The notes under the pieces were generated by a model. That model was given only the letters and a program-made list of their open reading frames with translations. It had not been told where the DNA came from and made no database searches. From positions 156,771 to 220,770 of the forward strand of contig JAEUVX010000003.1 of the NCBI GenBank assembly GCA_016786615.1: DNA of 64,000 bases, in the 5' to 3' direction. Position 1 is the first letter of the stretch. Each line of letters opens with the position of its first letter. This DNA is from Flavipsychrobacter sp. GTDB lineage: Bacteria; Bacteroidota; Bacteroidia; Chitinophagales; Chitinophagaceae. Shown here piece after piece: positions 35,190-46,400 of this stretch. The position numbers were made by a program, and so were the translations under genes.

Positions 35190-35197
35190 CAAAAATA
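35190..35197 (-). promoter_or_regulatory. Possible -7 element of the TAL-fabG operon (TATTTTTG)
   Basis: TATTTTTG on the minus strand, 27 bases before the ATG at 35162. No clear -33 TTG. Confidence 0.35.
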
Positions 35198-35272
35198 TAA
35201 AAAGAAAGGGGTGTATAATACTAATTGCCCCCGTATTTGGGATAAAATACCCGATATATGGTATTTATTCGA

Positions 35273-36082
35273 CTATTCTTTGCTGATGAGCGATGTAAAA
35301 GGGTGGCGCAATCTTTCATACCCTACCAAATCTACTTTGATGCTGCCTACCAGTATGGGGCTATCTACCCGCACGGGTATATGATTGGCATCATCGCTCA
35401 CCCACACCATCATTTTCTCACCTCCGCTGAAGATAGTACCCTCTATCAGCAACGGGCTGATTTTGATAGCATTAAACGTACCATATTTTGTAGTAATGCG
35501 TTCCTTGCCCATATAGCGTATATACAGATTGTACACCTTATCATCCAGAAACATGCTGAACGGTATCTTATCTCCGGGTTTATATTTATTATAGTCTATA
35601 CTGCGGGCATAATAGATGGTTGACAGGACATCCTGCACACATTCGGGTACTTTGTGTACACTATTGCCCGATGTAGCCTGCCCTGCAGCATGATTGAACG
35701 TTACATGGTTATATATCTTAAACCCTCCTTCATCTACATTGCGTATAAACTTGTGCGGGCGCAGGTTATCTACATCTATAAATGTTTCGTAACGATCCCT
35801 TACCTTAAAAAACCAGTCGTATGATTTAAAGGTTTTGCCATCGCCTATTACATGGTACACCGGTTTACCATTCAGGGTTTCGAGGCTGGTATTGAATATA
35901 GCTTCACCCGCGCCTACCCATATCATGCCCATATTATAATACACCTTGAACTTCAGCCTTTCCCCCTCTTTGAAACTGGTGTTTTTGATGCCGCAAAAAT
36001 CAGTTTGTTGCGCACTGAGAGTACCTGCGCCCAGCAATAACGCCGCACCTATCGTAAACAAATATTTCATGGGCTTTTTCAT
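35273..36082 (-). CDS. DUF3108 domain protein, secreted
   Basis: 269 residues with signal peptide (MKYLFTIGAALLLGAGTLSAQ after a short KKP lead). FKEGERLKFKVYYNMGMIWVGAGEA, YHVIGDGKTFKSYDWFFKVRD, DVLSTIYYARSIDYNKYKPGD and KYGTFNAIKISPLLIEGTIF are DUF3108 landmarks, a beta-barrel or jelly-roll-like periplasmic family of unknown function in Bacteroidota. Ends SLISKE. It follows the flippase gene by 42 bases on the same strand. Confidence 0.85.
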   Translation of the reverse strand: MKKPMKYLFTIGAALLLGAGTLSAQQTDFCGIKNTSFKEGERLKFKVYYNMGMIWVGAGEAIFNTSLETLNGKPVYHVIGDGKTFKSYDWFFKVRDRYETFIDVDNLRPHKFIRNVDEGGFKIYNHVTFNHAAGQATSGNSVHKVPECVQDVLSTIYYARSIDYNKYKPGDKIPFSMFLDDKVYNLYIRYMGKERITTKYGTFNAIKISPLLIEGTIFSGGEKMMVWVSDDANHIPVRVDSPILVGSIKVDLVGYERLRHPFTSLISKE

Positions 36083-36124
36083 GCAATCAACCTCCCTGAG
36101 CTATATATAAATTTACTGAAATCA

Positions 36125-37081
36125 TTAACGTAACAACCGCATCCTGAATATTAATATACTGCCGAGTATTGCAGGCAATATCAGGTTGATGCACCAGATG
36201 CCAACAGTAGCGGCCAATATACCCACAGTATTCTCCGAAAAATGATGGAACAAATATAGGCCTACTTGTCCGCGTTCTCCCAGTTCTATCAGTGTAATGG
36301 ATGGTATCACCGCTATTACCCAAAAGAAGAGTGAAGACATCATAAAACCACCGAAAGCAGGTACATCAACATTCATCCACCACAATAAAAACAAATACTG
36401 TGCCGTATAAATACCATACCGCAACAACGATATAGAAAGAATTGTTAACTGTTTTCGGGCAGTAAAGCGTTGCAACAGCTTGCCATATACATTGTATTTG
36501 CGCAACCATTTTATCCTTTCTATCAGCGGCATCCATGTTTCGAAACGCCAATAGATAATAAATACTACCACCAATACTATGGCACATACTATGAGCACTA
36601 CCGCGGAGAATGCATCGGGGAATGCAATATTGTAATATATAAGCCCTGCCAAACCATAGATAAAAAGTGTTAGCATTTGTGCCAATGCCCCTAATAATGA
36701 TACACCAACAAGACGAACGGTATTTTTTCTTTTCAGGTATAATAATCTGCCCGGATACTCGCCAATGCGATTGGGTGTAACCAATGAAAATGCAATGCCT
36801 GCAAAATAACTATGCAATGCCTGACGGTACGATAAAGGTTGCGCAGAGCCGGCGAGCAAGTGCCACTTCTTCGCTTCCAGCGCAAGGTTCAGGGGCATAA
36901 GCGAAATGCAGATAATCAATAAATACACAGGGCCTGTTACCCATATCGCATCCCAATCTACTTTGTTCAGTTGCTTTTGTATCTGCAAATAAATACCCCA
37001 TAACAGCAATACAGAGATGCAACCGCCTATTACATAATTAAGCCATATTTTAGTAGTTTTGTTCAAATCAATTTTCGGCAT
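36125..37081 (-). CDS. Lysylphosphatidylglycerol synthase transmembrane-region/UPF0104 family membrane protein
   Basis: 318 residues, about eight hydrophobic segments. LLAGSAQPLSYRQALHSYFAG, AFSLVTPNRIGEYPGRLLYL and VAVIPSITLIELGERGQVGLYL are typical of the family (AglD/UPF0104), membrane proteins resembling the flippase part of MprF. Only the membrane part is present, with no aminoacyl-transferase domain. Likely lipid or glycolipid translocation or synthesis. The ATG at 37081 shares one base pair with the ruvC start on the other strand. Confidence 0.82.
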   Translation of the reverse strand: MPKIDLNKTTKIWLNYVIGGCISVLLLWGIYLQIQKQLNKVDWDAIWVTGPVYLLIICISLMPLNLALEAKKWHLLAGSAQPLSYRQALHSYFAGIAFSLVTPNRIGEYPGRLLYLKRKNTVRLVGVSLLGALAQMLTLFIYGLAGLIYYNIAFPDAFSAVVLIVCAIVLVVVFIIYWRFETWMPLIERIKWLRKYNVYGKLLQRFTARKQLTILSISLLRYGIYTAQYLFLLWWMNVDVPAFGGFMMSSLFFWVIAVIPSITLIELGERGQVGLYLFHHFSENTVGILAATVGIWCINLILPAILGSILIFRMRLLR

Positions 37082-37668
37082 TGCAACAGGATACGCAAAT
37101 CATTCTTGGTATAGACCCCGGTACACTTGTTATGGGTTATGGCCTGATTGCTGTGAACAAAAATAAGATTTCATTGGTGGAAATGGGGGTACTTCATTTA
37201 TCAAAACATGATGACCATGCAGAAAGGCTTGAACTCATCTACCGAAAAATGGAAACCCTTATCAGCATTCACAAACCTGTAGCTGTTGCTATTGAAGCAC
37301 CATTCTTTGGCAAAAACGTACAAAGTATGCTGAAGCTGGGCAGGGCGCAGGGTGTAGCCATAGCCGCTGCAATGAAGCACGGGCTGCGAGCCGTAGAATA
37401 TGCACCCCGTAAGGTGAAGCAATCAATAACAGGGCGTGGTAATGCCAGTAAAGAGCAAGTGTGGGAGATACTGCAGCATACCCTAAAATTTCAGGAAGAT
37501 GTGAAGTATATGGATGCTACCGATGCGGTAGGCGTAGCACTATGCCATCATTACCAAAGCAAAGTACCGGTTGGTGCAGGGGCATCAAAAAAACCATCTG
37601 TAAAAGCTAAGAAATCAAGTAGCTGGGCGGCATTCCTCAATGAGAACCCCGGCAGGGTTAAGAAATAA
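37081..37668 (+). CDS. ruvC: Holliday junction resolvase RuvC
   Basis: 195 residues, TTG start at 37081 directly before the conserved QIILGIDPGTLVMGYGLI. The catalytic acidic residues are Asp12, Glu72 (AVAIEAPFF), Asp145 and Asp148 (DATDAVGVALCHH). YAPRKVKQSITGRGNASKEQV is the family DNA-binding block. The last ~30 residues are a Lys/Ser-rich extension. It cuts four-way junctions as a dimer with RuvAB. No ruvA or ruvB in the window. The stop abuts the convergent lipoprotein gene with no spacer. Confidence 0.95.
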   Translation: MQQDTQIILGIDPGTLVMGYGLIAVNKNKISLVEMGVLHLSKHDDHAERLELIYRKMETLISIHKPVAVAIEAPFFGKNVQSMLKLGRAQGVAIAAAMKHGLRAVEYAPRKVKQSITGRGNASKEQVWEILQHTLKFQEDVKYMDATDAVGVALCHHYQSKVPVGAGASKKPSVKAKKSSSWAAFLNENPGRVKK

Positions 37669-38340
37669 TTACATTTCTTTTATTTTTATTTTCACATCGT
37701 GTGGTGCAGCCTCATTGCCCCCGAAGTATGGCAGTAGCTTGTAGCCATAGGCACTGGTTGTATTGCAGCCACGTAACATGGTATCCGTCTTCCCGTTCAG
37801 TTCAAAAACATACTTCTCCGGCAGTATGGTCAGCATACAATCAAATGCTTTCCCGATTGTTACCACACCAAGCTCTTTGTAGCTGCGTACACTACCTGCA
37901 TAACAATAAGCATGTATGCGCATAGCACCGTTATGCCAGTTCCACCCGAAACGGGCACTGTTGGTTTGATGATGGCTGCTGCAATCTGCAAAACCGAAGA
38001 GTTTGTTGATATCCGCCTGGTTTGTAGGGTCTGTAGTGGTATAGATGCAAGTACTATCTAATATTGCTGTAAAGCGCAGTGATGTGTATTGGGTAATGTT
38101 GTAATTATTATTGTCGCAATAATTATTGCCTTTACGTATCAGGTAGGTGATGAAACTATCCTTAGGATCGGCTATTTCACCGTTGTACTTAACTGAAGTA
38201 AGCGGAAGGGCAGCTGTAGTTGTATCGGGTTTATTATTATTTACCGTTGTACCGGGGTTATTACCGTTACTGATATCTTGCGTTTTTTTGCTGCAGGCCG
38301 ATAATACCAGCAATAAAGCAATTGATAATAATATTCGCAT
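37669..38340 (-). CDS. Putative lipoprotein, unknown function
   Basis: 223 residues. MRILLSIALLLVLSACSKK has lipobox LSAC (Cys16). A Asn/Thr-rich linker (NGNNPGTTVNNNKPDTTT) leads to a globular part with many aromatics and several Cys (YCDNNNYN, DCSSHHQTNSARFGWNW, RIHAYCYAGS, DCMLTI, RGCNTTS). Six cysteines in the mature part may form disulfides in the periplasm. The domain resembles the jelly-roll domains of polysaccharide-active proteins by composition, but I do not recognise it. Convergent with ruvC, stops adjacent. Confidence 0.7.
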   Translation of the reverse strand: MRILLSIALLLVLSACSKKTQDISNGNNPGTTVNNNKPDTTTAALPLTSVKYNGEIADPKDSFITYLIRKGNNYCDNNNYNITQYTSLRFTAILDSTCIYTTTDPTNQADINKLFGFADCSSHHQTNSARFGWNWHNGAMRIHAYCYAGSVRSYKELGVVTIGKAFDCMLTILPEKYVFELNGKTDTMLRGCNTTSAYGYKLLPYFGGNEAAPHDVKIKIKEM

Positions 38341-38557
38341 ATCAGATTATGGTTAAGATAAATGTAATATAATTGTTGATTAACGCTGAATAACTACTTA
38401 AAATAATTATATACGAACTTGCATAGGCAAAGGGTTTTGTTTACTTTTAACTGCTGAAAACTATCAACCTGAAAAAGGTTCTTGCATTTGTATGTAGTGC
38501 ATGGTGGATATTTATCAGAAACTTGAAGATAAACGGAGAAAAATCATTTAGTTACGT

Positions 38558-39250
38558 ATGCCCGATAAAGCCAAAATACTATTAGTAGAGGATGACCCGA
38601 CGCTGAGCTATGTAGTACGCGATAGCCTTTCGAACAACGGCTATGATGTAATACATTGTGCCGATGCAGAAACTGCTTGGGCGCAGTTTATGAAACACAA
38701 TTTTGATGTATGCCTGCTGGATGTAATGCTGCCTAAAAAAGATGGCATGCACCTGGCTACCCAAATACGACAGAAAAACGAAAGCATTCCCATATTACTG
38801 CTCACATCCAAAAACATGGATGATGATAAGATAGCAGGTTTCCGAAGTGGTGCCGATGATTATATCACCAAGCCATTCAATATGCAGGAATTACTGCTTC
38901 GCCTTGAAGTGTTTCTGAAACGCACACGTAAGAAAGAAGATGATGCACCTACAGATGTTATGCTGGGTACATTATTGTTCGACTACAATAACCTTGTACT
39001 TAAAAATGATACGGTAGAGCATCAACTGACACAGCGCGAAGCTGACCTTATCAAATATCTGGTACAAAATGCTAACCGTGTATTGAAACGCGATGAAATA
39101 CTGCTGAATGTTTGGGGTAAAGAAGATTACTTCCTCGGCCGCAGTATGGATGTGTTCATTACAAAAGTTCGTAAGTTTATTAAAGAACAGCCCGGTGTAG
39201 AACTGCAAACGATACACGGCATCGGATTCAAGTTTGTTTACAATCCGTAA
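38558..39250 (+). CDS. OmpR/PhoB-type response regulator
   Basis: 230 residues. Receiver domain (1-~122): acidic pocket Glu11-Asp12-Asp13, phosphorylated Asp55 in CLLDVMLPKKDG, Thr83 in LLLTSKN and Lys105 in YITKPF, all intact. Winged-helix DNA-binding domain (about 135-230): LTQREADLIKYLVQNANRVLKRDEIL and RSMDVFITKVRKFIKEQPGV, then TIHGIGFKFVYNP. No histidine kinase lies beside it, so it is an orphan in this window. The 217-base upstream region has TTG and a TACTTTTA box near 38420-38450 that may be its promoter. Confidence 0.92.
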   Translation: MPDKAKILLVEDDPTLSYVVRDSLSNNGYDVIHCADAETAWAQFMKHNFDVCLLDVMLPKKDGMHLATQIRQKNESIPILLLTSKNMDDDKIAGFRSGADDYITKPFNMQELLLRLEVFLKRTRKKEDDAPTDVMLGTLLFDYNNLVLKNDTVEHQLTQREADLIKYLVQNANRVLKRDEILLNVWGKEDYFLGRSMDVFITKVRKFIKEQPGVELQTIHGIGFKFVYNP

Positions 39251-39281
39251 TTACAGATTTTCATAGCTTAATATAAAATGC

Positions 39282-39313
39282 AAAGCGATGGGTAGATACC
39301 CATCGCTTTTTTT
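39282..39313. terminator. Bidirectional terminator between response regulator and porP/sprF-like gene
   Basis: AAAGCGATGGGT / ACCCATCGCTTT, a perfect 12-bp stem with AGAT loop, followed by a T run on the plus strand. It serves both convergent genes. Confidence 0.85.
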
Positions 39314-39332
39314 CTATCCTCTATATGTAACG

Positions 39333-40397
39333 CTAAAATTGTGCTTCGCCGCCTTCAAGCATTTGTTCGAAACGGGGACATGCAATACTGCTGTTGTACC
39401 CTTCGCGATGCTTGTATTTGCCACGAACGAATAATGATATTTCGTAACCGGCTGTACCGTTTGTTGCAGGCTTCAGTCCGGAAGTATTAAAGTCGTAAGA
39501 CGCTGTGAACGAGTATTGGTTGTAATCCACTTTCACTGTCGGAATCCATGCATCCTTAATACGTATAAACGTACCTGCATACAATACTATTGTTTTTGAA
39601 AGTTCGGGATTGCTGCGCCAGCTTATCAGTGCGCCCCCAATCATTTCGGTATATGGCCCCTGTGTAGTATAATTCGCATGTACCGTTAAACCGAATTGTT
39701 CTGTAAGGTTTGCCTTCACACCCAGGTTTGCAGTCCACCTCGTATCTAAACGAAGTAAATCGTTATCACCATTAAATGTATGCTTCGGGCGTGCAACGTG
39801 ATAGCCTGCTGCACCTATATAATAGTTTACAATTCTGTTAGCACCTATTGAACTATTAAAGCTGATACCGGCACCCAAATCATAAGCAGTCATACTTACA
39901 TTCTGGATGTTTTCGCCCGATGCAGCACCATGTTCAAAACCACCGTTCTGGTATTGTGTGCTGAAGGTTGCTTTTGATAAATCGAAAGCGCGCTGAATAT
40001 AACCACCTGTAAAACCAACTGATAAATAAGAACGGCGACCATCTGCCATTGCTTTATTATAATTGATGGCAGGATATACCTGCATACTTGTAAAGTTGAT
40101 ACTACCCGCTCTGTCGTAAGTAGCAGTAACACCCAAGCTGATGTAATCGCCTACAGATTTATTTACTGCAATCCTTGTTTCGGCAGATGCCAGCATTGTA
40201 TTGAACGGAACAGAGATATTGCTCCATTGCGTCCGATAGTTTACACCTGCTTTATAATCTCCACTGAAAATACCTGTGAGTGCCGGATTGCGAAGAATAG
40301 CATTCTCATAAAACTGAGAAAAATGTATATCCTGCGCAGATGCAACACCAACCTGGAGCATAGCAGCAAATAATACTGTTGATAATTTCTTCATCAT
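39333..40397 (-). CDS. PorP/SprF family type IX secretion system outer-membrane protein
   Basis: 354 residues from ATG 40397 (MMKKLSTVLFAAMLQVGVASAQ signal peptide). A GTG at 40418 would only add MNRKKKF. The mature start DIHFSQFYENAILRNPALTGIFSGDYK is the PorP/SprF signature, followed by RTQWSNISVPF and alternating beta strands of an outer-membrane barrel ending in ...GEAQF with terminal Phe. These proteins are paired with type B (CHU_C) cargo and hold it at the surface, as SprF does for SprB. The gene starts 23 bases after the stop of the giant PKD protein, so the pair forms one operon. Confidence 0.9.
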   Translation of the reverse strand: MMKKLSTVLFAAMLQVGVASAQDIHFSQFYENAILRNPALTGIFSGDYKAGVNYRTQWSNISVPFNTMLASAETRIAVNKSVGDYISLGVTATYDRAGSINFTSMQVYPAINYNKAMADGRRSYLSVGFTGGYIQRAFDLSKATFSTQYQNGGFEHGAASGENIQNVSMTAYDLGAGISFNSSIGANRIVNYYIGAAGYHVARPKHTFNGDNDLLRLDTRWTANLGVKANLTEQFGLTVHANYTTQGPYTEMIGGALISWRSNPELSKTIVLYAGTFIRIKDAWIPTVKVDYNQYSFTASYDFNTSGLKPATNGTAGYEISLFVRGKYKHREGYNSSIACPRFEQMLEGGEAQF

Positions 40398-40420
40398 AAA
40401 TTTCTTTTTACGGTTCACAA

Positions 40421-43400
40421 TTACCTCACCAATGAAATGTCACCTTTTATTTCAATCGGCTCTCCTGATTCACAAAATGCATTAACCATATATACAAACA
40501 CATCCGGTTTTAGTGGTGTTTGTTTATAAGTACCATCCCATCCTATTGACGGGTCGTTTATTTTCATATCATCTCTTGCAAATATCAATTCGCCCCAGCG
40601 GCTGTAAACCCTGAAACTCTTGACATGAGTTATGCCTTTACCTTGCGGGAAAAATTTGTCATTAACACCATCGTTGTTTGGTGTAAATGTGTTTGGCAAG
40701 AAAATCTGATTATTATCGCACGTCACCCTCACTGTAATATTATCTTCTGCACTACAACCTTTTTCATTTGTAACTACGACATTGTAGTTTGTTGTTTTCC
40801 TCGGCGCTGCTTTCGGAGTAGCGCAATCTACACAACTTAAATCAATTTCCGGCGACCATTTATAATTTCTTATTCCCTCACCTGATGCATTTAATTGCAC
40901 ACTATTTCCACCTCCAATGGTAACATCAGGGCCGAGATCTACAAACGGTAATGGATGTACATTAACTGTTATATATCCTGTATCCGTAAAGCAATTACCT
41001 TGTTTTACAATTACTTTATATGTAATTGTTTTATCAGGAGTAGCTGTCGTAGTGCCTGTCTGGTGATTGCTTAACCCATCTGCAGGAATCCACAGGTAAG
41101 ATGAACCACCTGTTGCATACAGTTCGGCTGAACCACCTTTACAGAAAGAAGCATCAGGGCCAAAGCTGATAGGACTTTTATCTATGATACTAACCGTTAC
41201 CTGATCTGAATCGCTGCAACCAATATTGTCAACACCTATTACTGTATATGTAGTCTGTACGGCAGGCGATGCTGTTGGGTCTGCACAATTGGTACATGAC
41301 AATGTATTGCCCGGTTTCCAGTCGTATGATACAGCTCCTGTAGCATTCAGTTTAACAGTAGAACCACTACAAATAGTTACATCGTCACCTGCATTTACAT
41401 CCGGTATCGGGTTAACAGTAATTGTTACCTGATTAGTTGCCGTACATCCATCAGCACCTGTACCTGTTACAATATATGTAGTAGTAGCAGATGGTGTTGC
41501 TACCGGTGCATCGCAATTAGTACATGACAGTCCGCTTGCCGGAGACCATGAATAGGTTTGTGCGCCTGTAACATTCAGCTGCACACTCACCCCTTCGCAT
41601 ATTGCTTTATCCTGAGTAATAGAGATAAGTGGTTTCTTTATTACATTCACTGTAATAGTTGCATTAGATGTACACCCGTTAGTAGTGCCGGTAACAGTAT
41701 ATGTTGTTGTACTTGCAGGGTTGGCTACAGGATTGTTACATCCTATACAAGACAAAGCAGTAGCAGGAGACCATACATAAGTTGCGGCACCCAATGCTGT
41801 AAGGCTTGTAGAACTACCTTCACAAATTGTGCCTGTACCACTGATAGTTATTACCGGAATCGCATTTACTGTTACTGTTGCTACACCTGTATCAATACAG
41901 CCATTGGCATCTGTACCTGTTACTACATAAGTAGTAGTAGCAGCAGGATTAGCAACGGGCGTGGTACATGTAGTACATGAGAGTGATGTAACAGGCGACC
42001 ATATATAATTAACAGCGCCACTTGCATTGAGTGTCGTATTGCTACCTGCACATATCGATTTTGATGGCCCTGCTGAAACGGTTGGTAAAGTATTAACCGT
42101 TACCAGCACCTGATCTGTATCAGAACAACCATTATTATCTACACCTATAACACTATATACAATGGTAGCAGATGGTGTTGCAGTTGGCGATTGACATGCA
42201 GAACATGACAATGAAACTGCCGGGCTCCACTGATAAGTAACAGCACCGCTAGCAGATAAACTTGAAGATGTTCCTGCGCAAATAGCCCTGTCAATACCTG
42301 CATTAACAGTTGGCCTTGTATTAACCGTTACGGTAATCATCCCTGTATCAACACAACCATTTGCATCCGTACCGGTTACTACGTATGATGTTGTAATTGC
42401 AGGGTTGGCAATAGGAGAAGTACAAGTAGAACATGACAATGCTGTAGTCGGAGACCACACATAGCTTATTGCACCATTACCTGTTAGTGTTGTTGATGAA
42501 CCTTCGCATATAGTATTGTTACCACTGATAGTAACATTAGGCTTATTATTTACCGTTACAACAACTGTGTCAGATTTTGAACAGCCATTACCATCCGTAC
42601 CTGTTACAATATATGTGGTAGTAGTTGATGGTGTAGCTACTGGGCTTACACAGGTACTGCATGATAACGTTCCTGATGGAGTCCATACATAACTCGTAGC
42701 CCCGCTTGCTGTCAATGTAGTTGACAAGCCGCTGCATATAGCAACATCGTTGCCGGCAGCAACATTCGGTAACTGGTTTACATTTACCGTTACAGATGCA
42801 GTGTTCGCACAACCGTTAGTATCTGTGCCTGCTACAGTGTATGTTGTAGTAGTTGATGGTGTAGCTACTGGGCTTACACAGGTACTACATGATAATGTTC
42901 CTGATGGAGTCCATAAGTATGTTGTTGCACCCGTAGCTGTAAGCGTAGCACTATTACCTGCACATATAGTTTGATTACTTCCGGCAGAGACATTCGGTAA
43001 CGGATTTACTGTTATCGTTACTATACCTGTATCAACACAACCATTGGCATCCGTACCTGTTACAGTATATGTTGTTGTAGCAGTAGGATTTGCTGTTGTA
43101 GTTGAACAGCTGGTGCAGGTCAGTGCAGTAGCGGGAGACCAAGTATAGGTTGATGCACCGCTACCTGTAAGTGTAGTACTGCTACCTGTACAGATAGCTG
43201 TATTCAGTGCAGTAGCTGTAACACTTGGTTTAGTATTTATCCCTACAGTTACAGTGGCACTATTTGTACAACCATTTGCATCCGTACCTACTAAAGTATA
43301 AACAGTGGCAGTAGTTGGTGTAGCAATAGGGCTTACACAAGTACTGCACGATAAAGTTGCTGATGGAGACCATACATAAGTTGTCGCACCGCTTGCAGTA

Positions 43401-46400
43401 AGTGTAGCCGGCTGGCCATCGCATACAGAAGTATTATTACCAGCACTTACACTCGGTAGTGCGTTTACAGTAACCGTTACGGTAGCTGTATCTATACAAC
43501 CATTAGCATCCGTACCGGTTACGGTATATGTAGTAGTTGTTGCAGGGTTAGCAGTCGGGCTTGTACAAGTAGTACATGAAAGGCCTGTTGCAGGAGACCA
43601 CAAATAAGTTGATGCGCCGCTTGCAGTCAAAGTAGTTGATGTACCATTACATATTACTGCATTAGTACCTGCACTTACATTCGGCGGATTGTTTACCACT
43701 ACTGTAACTATACCCGTATCCGTACAACCGTTAACATCCGTACCGGTTACAGTATATGTAGTGGTGGTGGTTGGGTTAGCAGTCGGGTTATTACAATTTG
43801 TGCATGATAATCCCGTTGCAGGAGACCATGTGTATGTTGATGCTCCCGTTGCTGATAATGCAGTACTGCCGCCGAGGCAAATTGCAGCATTAGCAGAAGT
43901 AGCACCAACGTTTGGTTTATTATTAACTGTTATTGTTACTGCATTCGTATCTGCACATCCGCTGGCATCAACACCTATTACAACATAGGTTGTTGTTGCA
44001 CTTATTGTTGCAGTAGGATTAACACAATTTGTACATGACAATCCTGTTGCAGGAGACCATGTATATGTTGATGCACCAGATGCTGTAATAGATACTGGAG
44101 TAGTACCTCCCTGGCATATCGGGCTGATATTATTTACCGTAACATTTGGTGGGGTGAGGATGGTAATGGATTTAATAATAGTATCCATACAACCCTGTGC
44201 ATTTGTAATAATTAACCTCACCGTATAATTGCCCGGAGCAGTATAATTATGAGAAGGATTATGCGCAGTGCTTGTTCCGCCATCTCCAAAGTTCCATGCT
44301 CTTGTAGTTACAGCGCTGATGGTTGTAAGTACCGTATCGGTAAACTGCACTGTTCCCGCATTACATATAGTACCCGGTGAAAAACTGAAATCAGCATTCA
44401 GGTAATCAACCTTAATCGTATCTGTTCCGAATATTGGTACCAGGCAAGATGCACCATCACTAAGTATCAGCTTTGGTACGTATTTACCTGTTGTAGTATA
44501 AGTATATGAAAAAGTAGAGCTGGTTGTAGATTGTGTATATCCATTACTCATATCCCATATCAGCGACGAAGCATTGGTTGTAGTTGCACTAAAATTGACA
44601 GTCAAAGGACTACAACCGGCAATAGGAGTATAGCTGAACGTACCTGTTGGTCCGTATATGGTTACATTCTTTGTTACAGAATCTTTACAACCCGAATTTG
44701 TAGTACCTATTAGTTTTACGGGATATACACCGGGATAGGTAAATACAGTAGATGGATTCGTCAAAGTTGATTGACTACCGTTATTAAACTTCCAGGTATA
44801 GCTGGTAACACCTGATGAAGTATTGGTGAAGTTAACGAGTAGCGGCGGACAGTTTGCAACTGTATCGCTCATTGTAAAATTAATGGCCGGGCTTGTAACA
44901 TGGATGTATGCATTTTTAATCATTGAATCTTTACAGCCATACATATCTGTTATTACCAACTTAATGGTATAGTTGCCTGACGTTGTGTAAGTATGTGTTG
45001 GTGTAAGAACGGTAGATGTATTACCATCGCCAAAATTCCATAAACATGTAAATGATGCACCGCCCGAATTATTTGTGATGCTCACATTCTGTCCCACACA
45101 AACAGTAGTATCGTTTGTATAGAACTGTGCAACAGGTTTGTTAGCGCTTACATAATTTGTTTTTGTGAGTGAATCCTTACAGCCATTAGCATCTGTTACA
45201 ACCAGCTTCACAGGCCATGTACCACCATATATATATGTGTAAGACATGGTAGTACCTGTTGTTGTCTGAGGGCCGCCATATACAAAATCCCATGTGCGGC
45301 TTGTGATTGCGAAACCGCCATTTGGTGTACTGAGGTCTGTAAAGTTTGCAGTAAACGGCAGACAACCTGTAAGTGGCGCTCCGCTGAAATCTACAGTAGG
45401 CCCACCAACACGCACATGATTTGTTTTTGTGATGGAGTCTTTACAACCATTCACATCTGTTACAACCAGCTTCACATTATATATGCCTGATGTAGTATAA
45501 TATTCGCTGAAGCTTGGAGTACCTAAGCTGTAATTGCCACTGGTACCGATATTCCATGTATAATTTGTAATAACAGGGCTGCTAACCGCAGAAAAAGTTG
45601 TTGCCTGAAATTTACAAAGTGTAGTATCGGATACAGAAAATGCTGCCGTCAAAGGTTGAATATTAACAACCCTGCTATACTGGCTGCTGCAACCCGTCAA
45701 TGTATTTACAACTACCAATGTAATATTGTAACTACCTGCTGTTGCGTAGGTATGTGTAAGTGTACCACCTGCCTGAGTAGATGTATTGCCATCACCAAAA
45801 TTCCATGCATAGGTATTAGCCCCTACTGAGCTATCTGTTATAGTAACATTATACCTGCTGCTGCAAGATGTGGTAACAGCAAAATAAGCTTCCGGCGGAT
45901 GTACCGTTATATAGTTTGTTCTTGTAAACGTATCGCGGCAGCCATTATTATTTGCTATTAAGGTTACACTATATGTGCCTGTAGAATAACCTGTATAAGA
46001 TGGATTGGTTGCAGTTGAGCTTCCGCCATCGCCAAAGTTCCATGTATAAGAAGTTGCGCCGGTTGATGCATTTGTAAAACTAACTGCTGTATTCGGACAT
46101 ATAGTAGTCGGAGAGGCAGTGAATGAAGCTGTAGGCTTACTGCTTATATTTACGTTTGTTGTAGTACTATAAGTACAACCGCTGCCTGTTGTATAGGTTA
46201 GTGTAACTGTATAAGTACCAGATGCGGTGTAAGTATGTGATTGCGTAGGGCAAGAAGAGCAAGAGACTGTGGGGCTACCGTCGCCAAAGTTCCATGTATA
46301 ATTACTTACCGGAATTATAGTTGTTACATTAGCCGTAAAGCTGACATTCACAGGTGCACAACCAGAATATGCGCCTACTGATATGCTTGCTGTTGGCTGC

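Noticed and set aside
40715-44146. Regularly spaced repeated DNA that might be taken for a CRISPR or minisatellite
   Set aside because: Units are about 228 bp, in frame and coding for protein repeats; there are no short direct repeats with unique spacers.
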